NCBI GenBank assembly: GCA_012728505.1
Contig: JAAYEY010000220.1
Span: forward strand, 1-6,079
Origin: Synergistaceae bacterium
Lineage (GTDB): Bacteria > Synergistota > Synergistia > Synergistales > Synergistaceae
Length of the DNA stretch: 6,079 nt
Direction: 5' to 3'
Shown here: positions 1 to 6,002 of the stretch, in pieces
Layout of the letters: each line of letters starts with the position of its first letter
Numbering within the stretch: position 1 is the stretch's first letter
The notes under the pieces: model-generated
The model's database searches: none
The model's input: the letters and a program-made list of their open reading frames with translations, nothing else
Told to the model about the DNA's origin: nothing
Position numbers and translations under genes: made by a program

Positions 1-168
1 ATAAACAGAAGAGAGTTCTTACAAAAGTACGGAGTCTCTGAAGAGAAGAGGATACTTGATAAATTCAGTCAGTTCCCTGAAGATCTTTACCTTATTACAG
101 ATAACAATATCTCTCTCACTTTCAAAGGAATGAGAGTTGCCAACAGGATCTGGTCAGAACTTATTTGA
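1..168 (+). CDS. hemW: C-terminal end of a HemW-like radical-SAM protein (5' truncated by window edge)
   Basis: Frame 1 is open from the first base to a TGA at 166-168, giving the last 55 residues of a longer protein. The tail reads ...LITDNNISLTFKGMRVANRIWSELI when taken in two pieces. Its pattern, a hydrophobic strand, then 'LT-x-KG-x-xVAN', then a short helix to the stop, is the usual ending of the HemN_C domain of HemW (formerly called oxygen-independent coproporphyrinogen oxidase-like). HemW proteins are cytoplasmic radical-SAM proteins that bind haem and pass it to acceptors. The CxxxCxxC SAM motif would lie upstream of the window, so the family call rests on the C-terminal signature only. 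The stop codon overlaps the -35 element of the putative selA promoter. No terminator hairpin follows, so read-through into selAB is possible. Confidence 0.6.
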   Translation: MNRREFLQKYGVSEEKRILDKFSQFPEDLYLITDNNISLTFKGMRVANRIWSELI

Positions 169-194
169 TTCTAAACGACAGCTTACCTTATAAT
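165..194 (+). promoter_or_regulatory. Putative sigma70 promoter for selAB
   Basis: A perfect -10 hexamer TATAAT (189-194) lies 18 nt downstream of TTGATT (165-170), which matches TTGACA at four of six positions. The -35 overlaps the TGA stop of the upstream gene. Transcription would start near 201, leaving an AT-rich leader of about 80 nt before the selA start. A weaker second candidate, CTGACT (208-213) with TATAAA (232-237), lies further downstream. Both are sequence inferences only. Confidence 0.5.
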
Positions 195-269
195 GTTTTT
201 GTATAAACTGACTACATCTTATCTCATTAGTTATAAATTTACTTTTTCTATTATTTTTAAAAAAGCTGC

Positions 270-284
270 AGGAGGGGTTCTCCT
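270..284 (+). promoter_or_regulatory. selA ribosome binding site inside a small inverted repeat
   Basis: GGAGGGG (271-277) lies 6 nt before the TTG at 284 and fixes that codon as the start of selA. The same bases form a perfect 5-bp inverted repeat: AGGAG (270-274), loop GGGTT (275-279), CTCCT (280-284). The SD core and the first base of the start codon would be paired in such a hairpin. With the TTG start, this could hold selA translation low. The repeat is directly visible, but its effect is inferred. Confidence 0.55.
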
Positions 285-1708
285 TGAAAGAAAATATTCA
301 GGATGCAATGCGTAGTATTCCTTCAATGGACAAGATGCTTTCAATGCCTTGGGTAAGTCAATATCAGGCAGAGATTGGTCGTGAATCTGTTAAGTTTATA
401 ATTTCAGAAGTACTTGAAGATCAGAGAAAAAAGATATTTAAAAATCCAAGTTCGGTCTTTGACATTGAGGAAATATCTTTCGAAGCTGAAAAAAGGTTGA
501 AAGTGCGGGCATACAGAAGCCTGCGTCCGGTTGTAAACGCAACAGGTGTGGTGCTTCATACCAATCTGGGCAGATCCCTCCTGGCAAAAGAGGCAATAGA
601 CGCTGTTTGCAGCGTAGCCGAAAGTTACAGTACCTTGGAATACTCTCCCCAGTCGGGAAGCCGAGGATATAGGAACGACCACGTTGAATGGCTTCTCTGT
701 CGTCTTACAGGAGCAGAGGCTGCCATTGTAGTAAATAATAACGCGGGAGCAGTGATTCTGTCCCTTGCAGGCCTCGTTAAAGGCAAAGAATCGATAATCT
801 CAAGAGGGGAACTTGTAGAGATCGGTGGTTCTTTCAGAATCCCGGAGATAATGGCTTTTTCAGGGACAAGAATGGTAGAGGTTGGTACTACAAACATGAC
901 TCACCTGTATGACTATGAAAATGCTCTCTCTGAAGAGACTGGGATGATCTTGAAGGTACATCCATCCAATTTTAGCCTGCAAGGTTTTACTTCTTCTGTT
1001 TCTAGGGAAGACCTTGCAAAACTTGCACATGATCAAAAAGTTATCTTTATGGAGGATCTTGGGAGTGGCATGCTTATTGAGACAGATTCTTCGTTTTTAA
1101 AAGGAGATTTCACAGTTAAAGCATGTATTGAAGCCGGAGTAGACCTCGTCACTTTTTCAGGGGATAAACTTCTTGGAGGTCCTCAAATCGGCGTTATTGC
1201 CGGCTCAGGCGAACTGATAGACAAACTGAGAAAGCATCCTCTTTTAAGGGCTCTGAGAGTTGATAAAATGACCTTTGCTGCTTTTGAAGCGACTCTTAGG
1301 CTTTACTTAAAGGGCCGAACAGAAGAGATACCCACATTCTCAATGTTAAATAGAGATCCAGATGACATGAAAAGACAAGCTGTGAAATTTAAGAAAAAGC
1401 TTTTGGACCTTTTTGGCAAGACGAGGCTTAGCGCAGTTTACCTTGATGTTGTGCTTGTCAAAGACACAGTGGGCGGAGGGTCATTCCCCGGTTCTGAACT
1501 TCCCGGCTATGCTGTTTCATTAAAGTTGCCCGAAATGGGTAGCTCCGGAAAACTTTCTGAAAAGCTGCGCCTTTTAACTATCCCTGTAATAGCAGGTGTA
1601 AGCGATGACAAGATCCTCTTCCATGTACGCACTCTCTCTGAAAAGGATGAGAAAGCAATACTTAATGGTTTTAAAGAGATGTTTTCGCTAAATAAAGAAA
1701 AGGCATAG
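284..1708 (+). CDS. selA: L-seryl-tRNA(Sec) selenium transferase
   Basis: SelA is a PLP enzyme that converts Ser-tRNA(Sec) to Sec-tRNA(Sec) using selenophosphate, in the cytoplasm as a large homo-oligomer. The 474-aa product is close to family length (about 450-470). The N-terminal tRNA-binding part carries the typical 'RSIPSMD' (10-16). The fold-type I core follows with [15 protein letters not shown] (84-98), 'SGSRGYR' (124-130), the VVNNNAGAV loop (149-157), EDLGSG (257-262) with the Asp expected near the PLP ring nitrogen, and [11 protein letters not shown] (291-301), whose K295 is the expected PLP lysine. The late family motif VGGGSFPG is at 396-403. The TTG start is chosen for its well-placed SD; the next in-frame ATG (305) has none. 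selB begins 4 nt after the stop, so the pair is surely an operon. No selD or tRNA(Sec) gene is in the window, so these must lie elsewhere. Nothing suggests inactivation. Confidence 0.96.
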   Translation: MKENIQDAMRSIPSMDKMLSMPWVSQYQAEIGRESVKFIISEVLEDQRKKIFKNPSSVFDIEEISFEAEKRLKVRAYRSLRPVVNATGVVLHTNLGRSLLAKEAIDAVCSVAESYSTLEYSPQSGSRGYRNDHVEWLLCRLTGAEAAIVVNNNAGAVILSLAGLVKGKESIISRGELVEIGGSFRIPEIMAFSGTRMVEVGTTNMTHLYDYENALSEETGMILKVHPSNFSLQGFTSSVSREDLAKLAHDQKVIFMEDLGSGMLIETDSSFLKGDFTVKACIEAGVDLVTFSGDKLLGGPQIGVIAGSGELIDKLRKHPLLRALRVDKMTFAAFEATLRLYLKGRTEEIPTFSMLNRDPDDMKRQAVKFKKKLLDLFGKTRLSAVYLDVVLVKDTVGGGSFPGSELPGYAVSLKLPEMGSSGKLSEKLRLLTIPVIAGVSDDKILFHVRTLSEKDEKAILNGFKEMFSLNKEKA

Positions 1709-1712
1709 AATA

Positions 1713-3632
1713 GTGGGCAACAAGGAATATCCTTTTGTTTTAGGTACAGCAGGACACATTGACCATGGCAAAACTGCCATAGTCAGAGCGTTGTCTGGGG
1801 TCGACTGTGACCGCCTCTCAGAGGAGAAAAAGAGAGGGATGACCATCGAACTCGGGTTTGCTCCTCTCGATCTTCCATCTGGAAAAACCATAAGCATTGT
1901 AGATGTCCCAGGCCATGAAAAATTTATCAGGCAAATGGTAGCAGGAGCAGCAGGAATCGATGCTGTGATGCTTGTAATCGCAGCTGATGACGGAGTGATG
2001 CCTCAGACGAGGGAGCATCTTGAAATACTTACACTTCTGGGTATCCAAAATGGCATCGCAGTAATAAACAAGATAGATTTGGTAGACGAAGAAATGCTGG
2101 AACTGGCGAAAGATGAAGTTTATTCACTTACAGCCGGTACGTTTCTTGAAGGAAAGCCACTGGTTGCTGTCTCAGCACATACCGCAGAAGGAATCCCCGG
2201 ACTGTTGTCTGAAATAGACAACATGGTACTGTCGTCAAAACAGAGAGACCGCAATGGAGCATTCTTCATGCCGGTGGACAGAGCTTTTCATATCTCCGGT
2301 TTTGGTACGGTCATTACAGGGACAGCAATCAAAGGTTCTCTCTCTGTGAATAATGATTTGGAAGTCATGCCGGCACGACTGCTTTCTAAAGTGAGATCTC
2401 TTCAGGTCCATGGTGAAAATGTGGAGACTGCATTCGCAGGCCAGAGGGTTGCTGTCAACATTTCAGGAACATCCTTAGATAAAGTTAAAAGAGGGGATGC
2501 TGTAACAGCCGTTGAAAGGTTTTCGCCTACAAAATGTATCAGTGTTCAGGTGAAAGTATTAAGCTCCATCAGCGATCCGCTCGAGCATTGGCAGAGGCTA
2601 AGGCTTCATGTTGGAACTACAGATACGATAGTAAGGCTCTCTTTGCTAGACAGGGACAAAATCATTCCTGGAGAATCTGCTCCGGCTCAATTGATTCCTG
2701 AAGAAGAAATAACAGTATGCAATGATGCACATTTTATACTTAGAACATACAGTCCTCTTAGAACGATAGCAGGTGGGAGGGTGCTGCTTACCTCAGGAGA
2801 AAGACCTAAATCTAAACCTTCAAAAGTGTCTCTCGTCGCTTTTTTAAATAAAGTTTCAGAGACAGAAAACGAGAAAGATCGTTTTATTGCACTTCTTGAC
2901 TATAAAGGAACACTGAAGGCAAAAGATGCCCTTGTACTGCTTGGAATGGAGAAGTCCATGCTTGATAGCGTCGCCTCAAGCATGGATGCCAAAGGCCGAA
3001 TGGTAACGATAAAAACAGCAGAAACGATCTACATTTCTAAGGAAAAGATCAGTTTACTAAAGGTCGAACTGAAGTCGGCACTTGAAAGATTCCACAAGGA
3101 ACATCCGGAACGAAAAGGAATGGAGATAGAAGAAATTTCAAAAATCCTTATAATTCCCGATACCCGTTTTGTTAAAGAACTGGTCAGGATTTTTATCAAG
3201 GATTCATGGCTTGTTCTTGATATCGACAGGTATAGACTATCAGAGTTTGAACCCTTTGATGAAGTGAAGTTCTTCTCACAGGTATCAAAACTCAGGGACT
3301 TTGCGTTGTCCTCAGGATATGCCATGCCTTTGATAGAGGAAGCTAGAACAGCCCTTAATCTTTCCGAAAAAGAAATGAACAGGTTAATTACATATCTTAA
3401 AGAACGAAAGGATTTGACTATCGTAGGTGATAGTTATCTCCTCTTTTCAAGCCTAGAGGAAGATTTGAGAAAAAAACTTGCCGAAATTGATGGTGATATA
3501 ACTTTGGCAGGAGTTCGTGATTTAACAAACAGCAGCAGGAAGTACATCCTTCCTTTGCTTGAATATTTCGACAGCAAGGGACTCACTCGTAGAGTAGGAG
3601 AGAAAAGGATGCTTCTCAAAAGGAAAGACTGA
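1713..3632 (+). CDS. selB: Selenocysteine-specific elongation factor
   Basis: SelB is the GTPase that replaces EF-Tu for Sec-tRNA(Sec). It binds a SECIS hairpin in the mRNA through its C-terminus and delivers Sec at UGA. The 639-aa product has full family length. The GTPase domain shows G1 GHIDHGKT (14-21), G2 [10 protein letters not shown] (41-50, T44), G3 DVPGHEKF (64-71), G4 NKID (119-122) and G5 SA (154-155). The EF-Tu-like beta-barrel domains follow to about 365, including [11 protein letters not shown] (194-204). The rest, about 370-639, is the winged-helix region. Its last module carries [18 protein letters not shown] (603-620) and [10 protein letters not shown] (625-634), the conserved SECIS-binding part. 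The start is GTG, 4 nt after selA, with only a weak AAGG SD (1700-1703), so translation is probably coupled to selA. An intact factor implies that the genome encodes selenoproteins; none is recognisable in this window. Confidence 0.97.
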   Translation: MGNKEYPFVLGTAGHIDHGKTAIVRALSGVDCDRLSEEKKRGMTIELGFAPLDLPSGKTISIVDVPGHEKFIRQMVAGAAGIDAVMLVIAADDGVMPQTREHLEILTLLGIQNGIAVINKIDLVDEEMLELAKDEVYSLTAGTFLEGKPLVAVSAHTAEGIPGLLSEIDNMVLSSKQRDRNGAFFMPVDRAFHISGFGTVITGTAIKGSLSVNNDLEVMPARLLSKVRSLQVHGENVETAFAGQRVAVNISGTSLDKVKRGDAVTAVERFSPTKCISVQVKVLSSISDPLEHWQRLRLHVGTTDTIVRLSLLDRDKIIPGESAPAQLIPEEEITVCNDAHFILRTYSPLRTIAGGRVLLTSGERPKSKPSKVSLVAFLNKVSETENEKDRFIALLDYKGTLKAKDALVLLGMEKSMLDSVASSMDAKGRMVTIKTAETIYISKEKISLLKVELKSALERFHKEHPERKGMEIEEISKILIIPDTRFVKELVRIFIKDSWLVLDIDRYRLSEFEPFDEVKFFSQVSKLRDFALSSGYAMPLIEEARTALNLSEKEMNRLITYLKERKDLTIVGDSYLLFSSLEEDLRKKLAEIDGDITLAGVRDLTNSSRKYILPLLEYFDSKGLTRRVGEKRMLLKRKD

Positions 3633-3668
3633 CTCTGTTTTTTAAGTTCTGTGCTGTCATAAACCCAA

Positions 3669-3726
3669 TTGTACCAACTAGTCAATATTATTAAAAACTT
3701 GATTTTTGTCTAGTTTTGTTGTACAA
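3669..3726. repeat. Imperfect inverted repeat around the veg promoter
   Basis: TTGTACCAACTAG (3669-3681) is mirrored by CTAGTTTTGTTGTACAA (3710-3726). The outer TTGTAC/GTACAA and inner AACTAG/CTAGTT blocks match, with 4 extra bases between them in the right arm. The right arm overlaps the -10 and contains the 8-bp palindrome TTGTACAA (3719-3726). The arms flank the -35, as paired operator sites for a repressor would. With an AT-rich centre of 28 nt, a DNA operator is more plausible than an RNA hairpin, and no terminator-like T-run follows. The regulator is unknown. Confidence 0.35.
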
Positions 3727-3727
3727 T
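3699..3727 (+). promoter_or_regulatory. Putative sigma70 promoter for veg
   Basis: TTGATT (3699-3704) and TACAAT (3722-3727) are separated by the ideal 17 nt, with an AT-rich stretch upstream. Transcription would start near 3734, leaving a leader of about 23 nt before the veg ATG. In B. subtilis veg is known for a very strong vegetative promoter, so a recognisable promoter here fits. The 3633-3756 gap shows no convincing terminator after selB. Confidence 0.6.
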
Positions 3728-3756
3728 AGTACGAATGTTGGTCGGAGGTGAAGTGT

Positions 3757-4002
3757 ATGGCGCAAAACCTAGAAAACATAAGGGAGCTAGTGCGTCTGCA
3801 CAAGGGTTCCCGCATTTTTTACAGAGCTGCGAATGGACGTAGAAAAGTTGAAGAGCGAAACGGGGTTATACAAGAAACATACCCAAGGCTTTTCACCGTC
3901 TATATTGAATCTCAACAGAGTACCGTCTCTTTCAGCTATGCTGATATTTTGACTAGAGAAGTTGAAGTGCAGCTTGAGTCAAACGGGGAGAACCTTTTTT
4001 AA
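3757..4002 (+). CDS. veg: Veg family protein
   Basis: This small soluble protein of 81 aa resembles B. subtilis Veg (about 86 aa), reported to stimulate biofilm genes by interfering with the repressor SinR; its biochemical role is otherwise poorly known. The family blocks are present in order: GRRK (27-30), ERNGVIQETYPRLFTV (33-48) and SFSYADILT (58-66). No signal peptide or membrane segment is seen. An in-frame GTG at 3748 would add three residues, but it lies inside the SD, so the ATG at 3757, 8 nt after GGAGG, is the better start. The gene has its own promoter and an intrinsic terminator right after the stop, so it is probably mainly monocistronic. The order veg - ispE - purR follows Bacillus, but without the small acid-soluble spore protein gene sspF that lies between veg and ispE there. 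A SinR link cannot be assumed in this organism. Confidence 0.9.
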   Translation: MAQNLENIRELVRLHKGSRIFYRAANGRRKVEERNGVIQETYPRLFTVYIESQQSTVSFSYADILTREVEVQLESNGENLF

Positions 4003-4017
4003 AACATTGAAAAAACG

Positions 4018-4047
4018 TGCCCTGGCAAAAGCCAGGGCATATTTTTA
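4018..4047 (+). terminator. Intrinsic terminator after veg
   Basis: A perfect 9-bp GC-rich stem, TGCCCTGGC (4018-4026) and GCCAGGGCA (4031-4039), closes an AAAA loop and is followed by TATTTTTAT (4040-4048). It starts 16 nt after the veg stop. An A-run on the 5' side (4010-4015) could let it act weakly on the other strand too. It lies only 31 nt before the ispE start, and no good promoter is visible in between. Confidence 0.92.
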
Positions 4048-4065
4048 TGGAAAATAATTTTTTAC

Positions 4066-4081
4066 AGAGGTGATACTTCTG
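4066..4081 (+). promoter_or_regulatory. ispE ribosome binding site pointing to a CTG start
   Basis: AGAGGTGAT (4066-4074) matches the 16S anti-SD tail over GAGGTGAT. The only standard start codon near the beginning of the frame, GTG at 4070, lies inside this SD and so cannot be served by it. The in-frame CTG at 4079-4081 sits 8 nt after GAGG, the same core spacing seen for veg. The SD therefore argues for initiation at CTG. Confidence 0.6.
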
Positions 4082-4939
4082 AAAGAGTTACTGATTTGTC
4101 CAATTAAAATTAACATCACTCTTCGAGTACTTTCTCAAAGATCGGACGGTTACCATGAGATTATTTCTCTATTCTGGAAGAAAAAGGGGATAGAGGGGTT
4201 GACAATTCAACCCAATCGCAATGAAAATATAGGTGATATTTTAGAGACCGAAGGCATCAAAATAGATGGGGAAAATATTCTTACCAAGACACTGATTTGG
4301 GCAAGATCAAGATGTCAAGATATACCTTCTCTGCGCATACTCCTAAAAAAGGAATTTCCTATGGGGAGTGGAATAGGCGCAGGAAGCGGTAATTCCGCTG
4401 CGATGTTGAGATGGTTGAGTACTAGGTATGGCCTAGATATCGTAAACGATTCAGTTTCTATGATAGGAGCAGATGTTCCGTTTCTTGCAGGAGATAAGGA
4501 CGTGGCTCTTATTAGCGGAATTGGAGAAAAAGCAGACCCACTAGGACAGCTGTCAGGTCTTAACTTGCTCTTAGTTTTCCCAGGGTGGAAAACCGATACT
4601 ATGGTAGCTTATATGGAATTAGACAATTTGAGAAAGCATAAAGAAAACAAATATTGTCTCGAAGAATACAAAATGGAAGCCTTGGCAATATTTGATAAAT
4701 TAAAATCAAAAGAAAAAGTAGGTCTTTTACCCAACGATTTCTTGGAAGTGATATTAAAGGAGCATTCAGAGTACTGTACTGCTTTTGATATTGCGGAAAA
4801 ATCTGGTTCTCTTGCTTGGGGTCTGTCTGGAAGCGGAAGCGCCCTTTTTATGATATTCAAAGATAGTATCTCACTTAAAACTGCGAAACAATTTTTAGAA
4901 CATGAAGAATGGGTAACAAAAACGACGGAACTGGAGTGA
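4079..4939 (+). CDS. ispE: 4-diphosphocytidyl-2-C-methyl-D-erythritol kinase
   Basis: IspE is the GHMP-family kinase that phosphorylates CDP-methylerythritol with ATP in the MEP pathway to isoprenoid precursors. Counting from CTG, the 286-aa product has PIKINITL (8-15), RSDGYHE (21-27), the glycine-rich ATP loop PMGSGIGAGSGNSAAML (94-110), GADVPFLAG (130-138) and the late LSGSGSALF (249-257). The catalytic pair known from E. coli IspE (K10, D141) corresponds to K10 and D132 here. Starting at CTG 4079 gives the usual six residues before the 'xPxKIN' motif, whereas GTG 4070 (which a gene caller would choose) adds three. The protein is divergent: the usual GGGSSxAA loop reads GAGSGNSAA, and the region after the first motif is unusual, but the key residues remain. 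The stop is 6 nt before purR and in its frame. Transcription must come from read-through of the preceding terminator or an unseen promoter. Confidence 0.9.
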   Translation: MKELLICPIKINITLRVLSQRSDGYHEIISLFWKKKGIEGLTIQPNRNENIGDILETEGIKIDGENILTKTLIWARSRCQDIPSLRILLKKEFPMGSGIGAGSGNSAAMLRWLSTRYGLDIVNDSVSMIGADVPFLAGDKDVALISGIGEKADPLGQLSGLNLLLVFPGWKTDTMVAYMELDNLRKHKENKYCLEEYKMEALAIFDKLKSKEKVGLLPNDFLEVILKEHSEYCTAFDIAEKSGSLAWGLSGSGSALFMIFKDSISLKTAKQFLEHEEWVTKTTELE

Positions 4940-4945
4940 TGGTCA

Positions 4946-5746
4946 ATGAGAGGGCAAAGAACAGAAAGACTTGTAAGGCTGGCAGCCAAATTTATGCTTG
5001 CTCCTTCCAAGCTTGTCTCCCTGACAGAATTAGCGGGTAAATTTAACGTATCTAAAACTGTCATTAGTGATGATGTGGAAGTAATCAATTCTGCAATGAC
5101 GGCTGAAGGATTTGGCCATATGCAGGTCGATCGTGGACGTAGCGGAGGCGCTCGGTTCATTCCGCTTTGTACAGGAGAAAATAGAACTAAAATACTTCAG
5201 GGTATTGCTGAGAAACTTACAGACCCAGACAGATATCTCCCCGGAGGACTTATCTACTACAGTGATCTTATCTTTAATCCTGAAATTGCACTATCTCTTG
5301 GATACGCGATTTCTTCACTCTTTGAAGGTTGCCGGCCGGATGTAGTTATGACATCAGAGGTTAAAGGTATACCGGTCGCGATGTTCTCTGCTTATGCCAT
5401 GGGAGTGCCGCTGGCCGTATGTCGCTTCAGAAACAGACCCAGCGATGGCTCTGCTGTTGGGGTCCACTATCCTAGTGCCAACGGTGATGTCAAAACCATG
5501 TATATTGGCACCAGACAACTCAAAAGAGGATGCAGAGTCCTTATCGTAGATGACTTTATGAGGGGTGGCAGTACTGCAGCCGGAATGCTCCTAATGGCGA
5601 AACAATTCGATGCTGAAGTTGTAGGTATAGGCATCTTTATCGCATCGGAAGAGCCAGAAATAAAGGCAGTACCTACCTATAGATCTCTTCTAACCCTTTC
5701 TCACAAGGAGGGAAAGGCAACACTTTTTATGAGTCCAGATAAATAA
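4946..5746 (+). CDS. purR: Purine operon repressor, PRPP-binding
   Basis: This is the Gram-positive-type PurR, a dimeric DNA-binding regulator with a phosphoribosyltransferase fold, unrelated to LacI-type PurR of E. coli. The 266-aa product (B. subtilis PurR is 285) has an N-terminal winged helix, about 1-73, with 'RLVRLAAKFMLAP' (8-20) and 'VSKTVISDDVEVI' (35-47), then the PRT domain with 'LPGGLIYYSDLI' (98-109), 'VVMTSEVKGIPVA' (133-145) and the PRPP motif VLIVDDFMRGGST (198-210). In Bacillus it represses purine synthesis genes and PRPP releases it. The ATG at 4946 is preceded by GGAG (4933-4936) inside the end of ispE, so translation is likely coupled. The C-terminus is about 20 residues shorter than in B. 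subtilis. No PurBox-like site (CCGAAC pair) is seen before ispE or purR, so autoregulation is not supported here. The regulon cannot be read from this window. Confidence 0.93.
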   Translation: MRGQRTERLVRLAAKFMLAPSKLVSLTELAGKFNVSKTVISDDVEVINSAMTAEGFGHMQVDRGRSGGARFIPLCTGENRTKILQGIAEKLTDPDRYLPGGLIYYSDLIFNPEIALSLGYAISSLFEGCRPDVVMTSEVKGIPVAMFSAYAMGVPLAVCRFRNRPSDGSAVGVHYPSANGDVKTMYIGTRQLKRGCRVLIVDDFMRGGSTAAGMLLMAKQFDAEVVGIGIFIASEEPEIKAVPTYRSLLTLSHKEGKATLFMSPDK

Positions 5747-5758
5747 TAAAAAATTTCG

Positions 5759-5787
5759 TTGACGGAATTACATTCTTAGCGTAAAAT
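5759..5787 (+). promoter_or_regulatory. Near-consensus sigma70 promoter for the ferredoxin gene
   Basis: TTGACG (5759-5764, 5/6) and TAAAAT (5782-5787, 5/6) are separated by exactly 17 nt, 12 nt after the purR stop. Transcription would start near 5794, about 22 nt before the ferredoxin ATG. It is the best-matching promoter of the window, suggesting strong expression. It would also serve the tRNA downstream. No terminator is visible between purR and this promoter. Confidence 0.72.
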
Positions 5788-5800
5788 CTTACGCCGTAAG
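5779..5800. repeat. Two overlapping palindromes over the ferredoxin promoter -10 and start
   Basis: GCGTAA (5779-5784) and TTACGC (5789-5794) form a perfect 6-bp dyad around AATC. The next bases form a second one, CTTACG (5788-5793) - C - CGTAAG (5795-5800). The two share the TTACG block, so three copies of a (C)GTAA half-site alternate in orientation across the -10, the start point and the edge of the SD. This looks like an operator, or less likely a leader hairpin. No regulator is identified. Confidence 0.45.
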
Positions 5801-5815
5801 GGAGGTGACCATGTC

Positions 5816-5995
5816 ATGGGAATTAAGATAAACCCTGATGAGTGTATCGGTTGCGGTGTCTGTTCACAGCTCAGCCCTGAAACATTTAAGCTTGACGAAG
5901 ACGAAGGAAAAGCCACGGTTATTTCTCAGGAAGTAACAGATTCTGCAAAAGAAGCTGCAGACAGCTGTCCTGTATCCGCGATTACGATAGATTAG
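5816..5995 (+). CDS. Small single-cluster [4Fe-4S] ferredoxin
   Basis: This 59-aa acidic protein has CIGCGVC (10-16) and a distal SCPVSAI (50-56), giving four cluster ligands, C10, C13, C16 and C51. Length and spacing follow the Thermotoga maritima ferredoxin type, which carries one low-potential [4Fe-4S] cluster and moves electrons in the cytoplasm of anaerobes. In T. maritima a disulphide joins C20 and C43; both positions are serine here (S20, S43), so that bond is absent. The chosen start is ATG 5816, 10 nt after GGAGG (5801-5805). The nearer ATG at 5811 is in another frame and stops after six codons. The gene has its own strong promoter, with palindromes that suggest control. Its redox partners are not in the window, and no functional link with purR upstream is evident. 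The tRNA gene begins 7 nt after the TAG. Confidence 0.93.
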   Translation: MGIKINPDECIGCGVCSQLSPETFKLDEDEGKATVISQEVTDSAKEAADSCPVSAITID

Positions 5996-6002
5996 CAAAC
6001 GC

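Noticed and set aside
169..283. Riboswitch or small RNA in the selA leader
   Set aside because: The stretch is AT-rich without long stems or a terminator. Only the short SD hairpin and promoter elements could be supported.
448..1330. GTTCGG (about 452) and CCGAAC (about 1315) as PurR boxes
   Set aside because: Both lie inside the selA coding sequence, far apart and far from any purine gene. Neither shows the paired, AT-flanked layout of real PurBoxes.
3620..3660. Terminator after selB near the TGTTTTTTAAG run
   Set aside because: There is a T-run but no stable stem before it; only 3-bp pairings were found.
3630..3662. selB or hemW-like TGA stop as a selenocysteine codon
   Set aside because: Reading through adds only nine residues after selB and one after the upstream gene before new stops. 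No SECIS-like hairpin follows.
3748..3756. GTG at 3748 as the veg start
   Set aside because: It overlaps the GGAGGTG SD. ATG 3757 has proper spacing and matches the N-terminus of known Veg proteins.
4609..5160. Long open frame on the minus strand (183 codons) across ispE and purR
   Set aside because: It lies opposite two well-supported genes, has no recognisable motifs and is best explained as their shadow.
5811..5831. ATG at 5811 as a ferredoxin start or leader peptide
   Set aside because: This frame stops after six codons (MSWELR). The ferredoxin frame begins at 5816, and such a short overlap is most likely chance.
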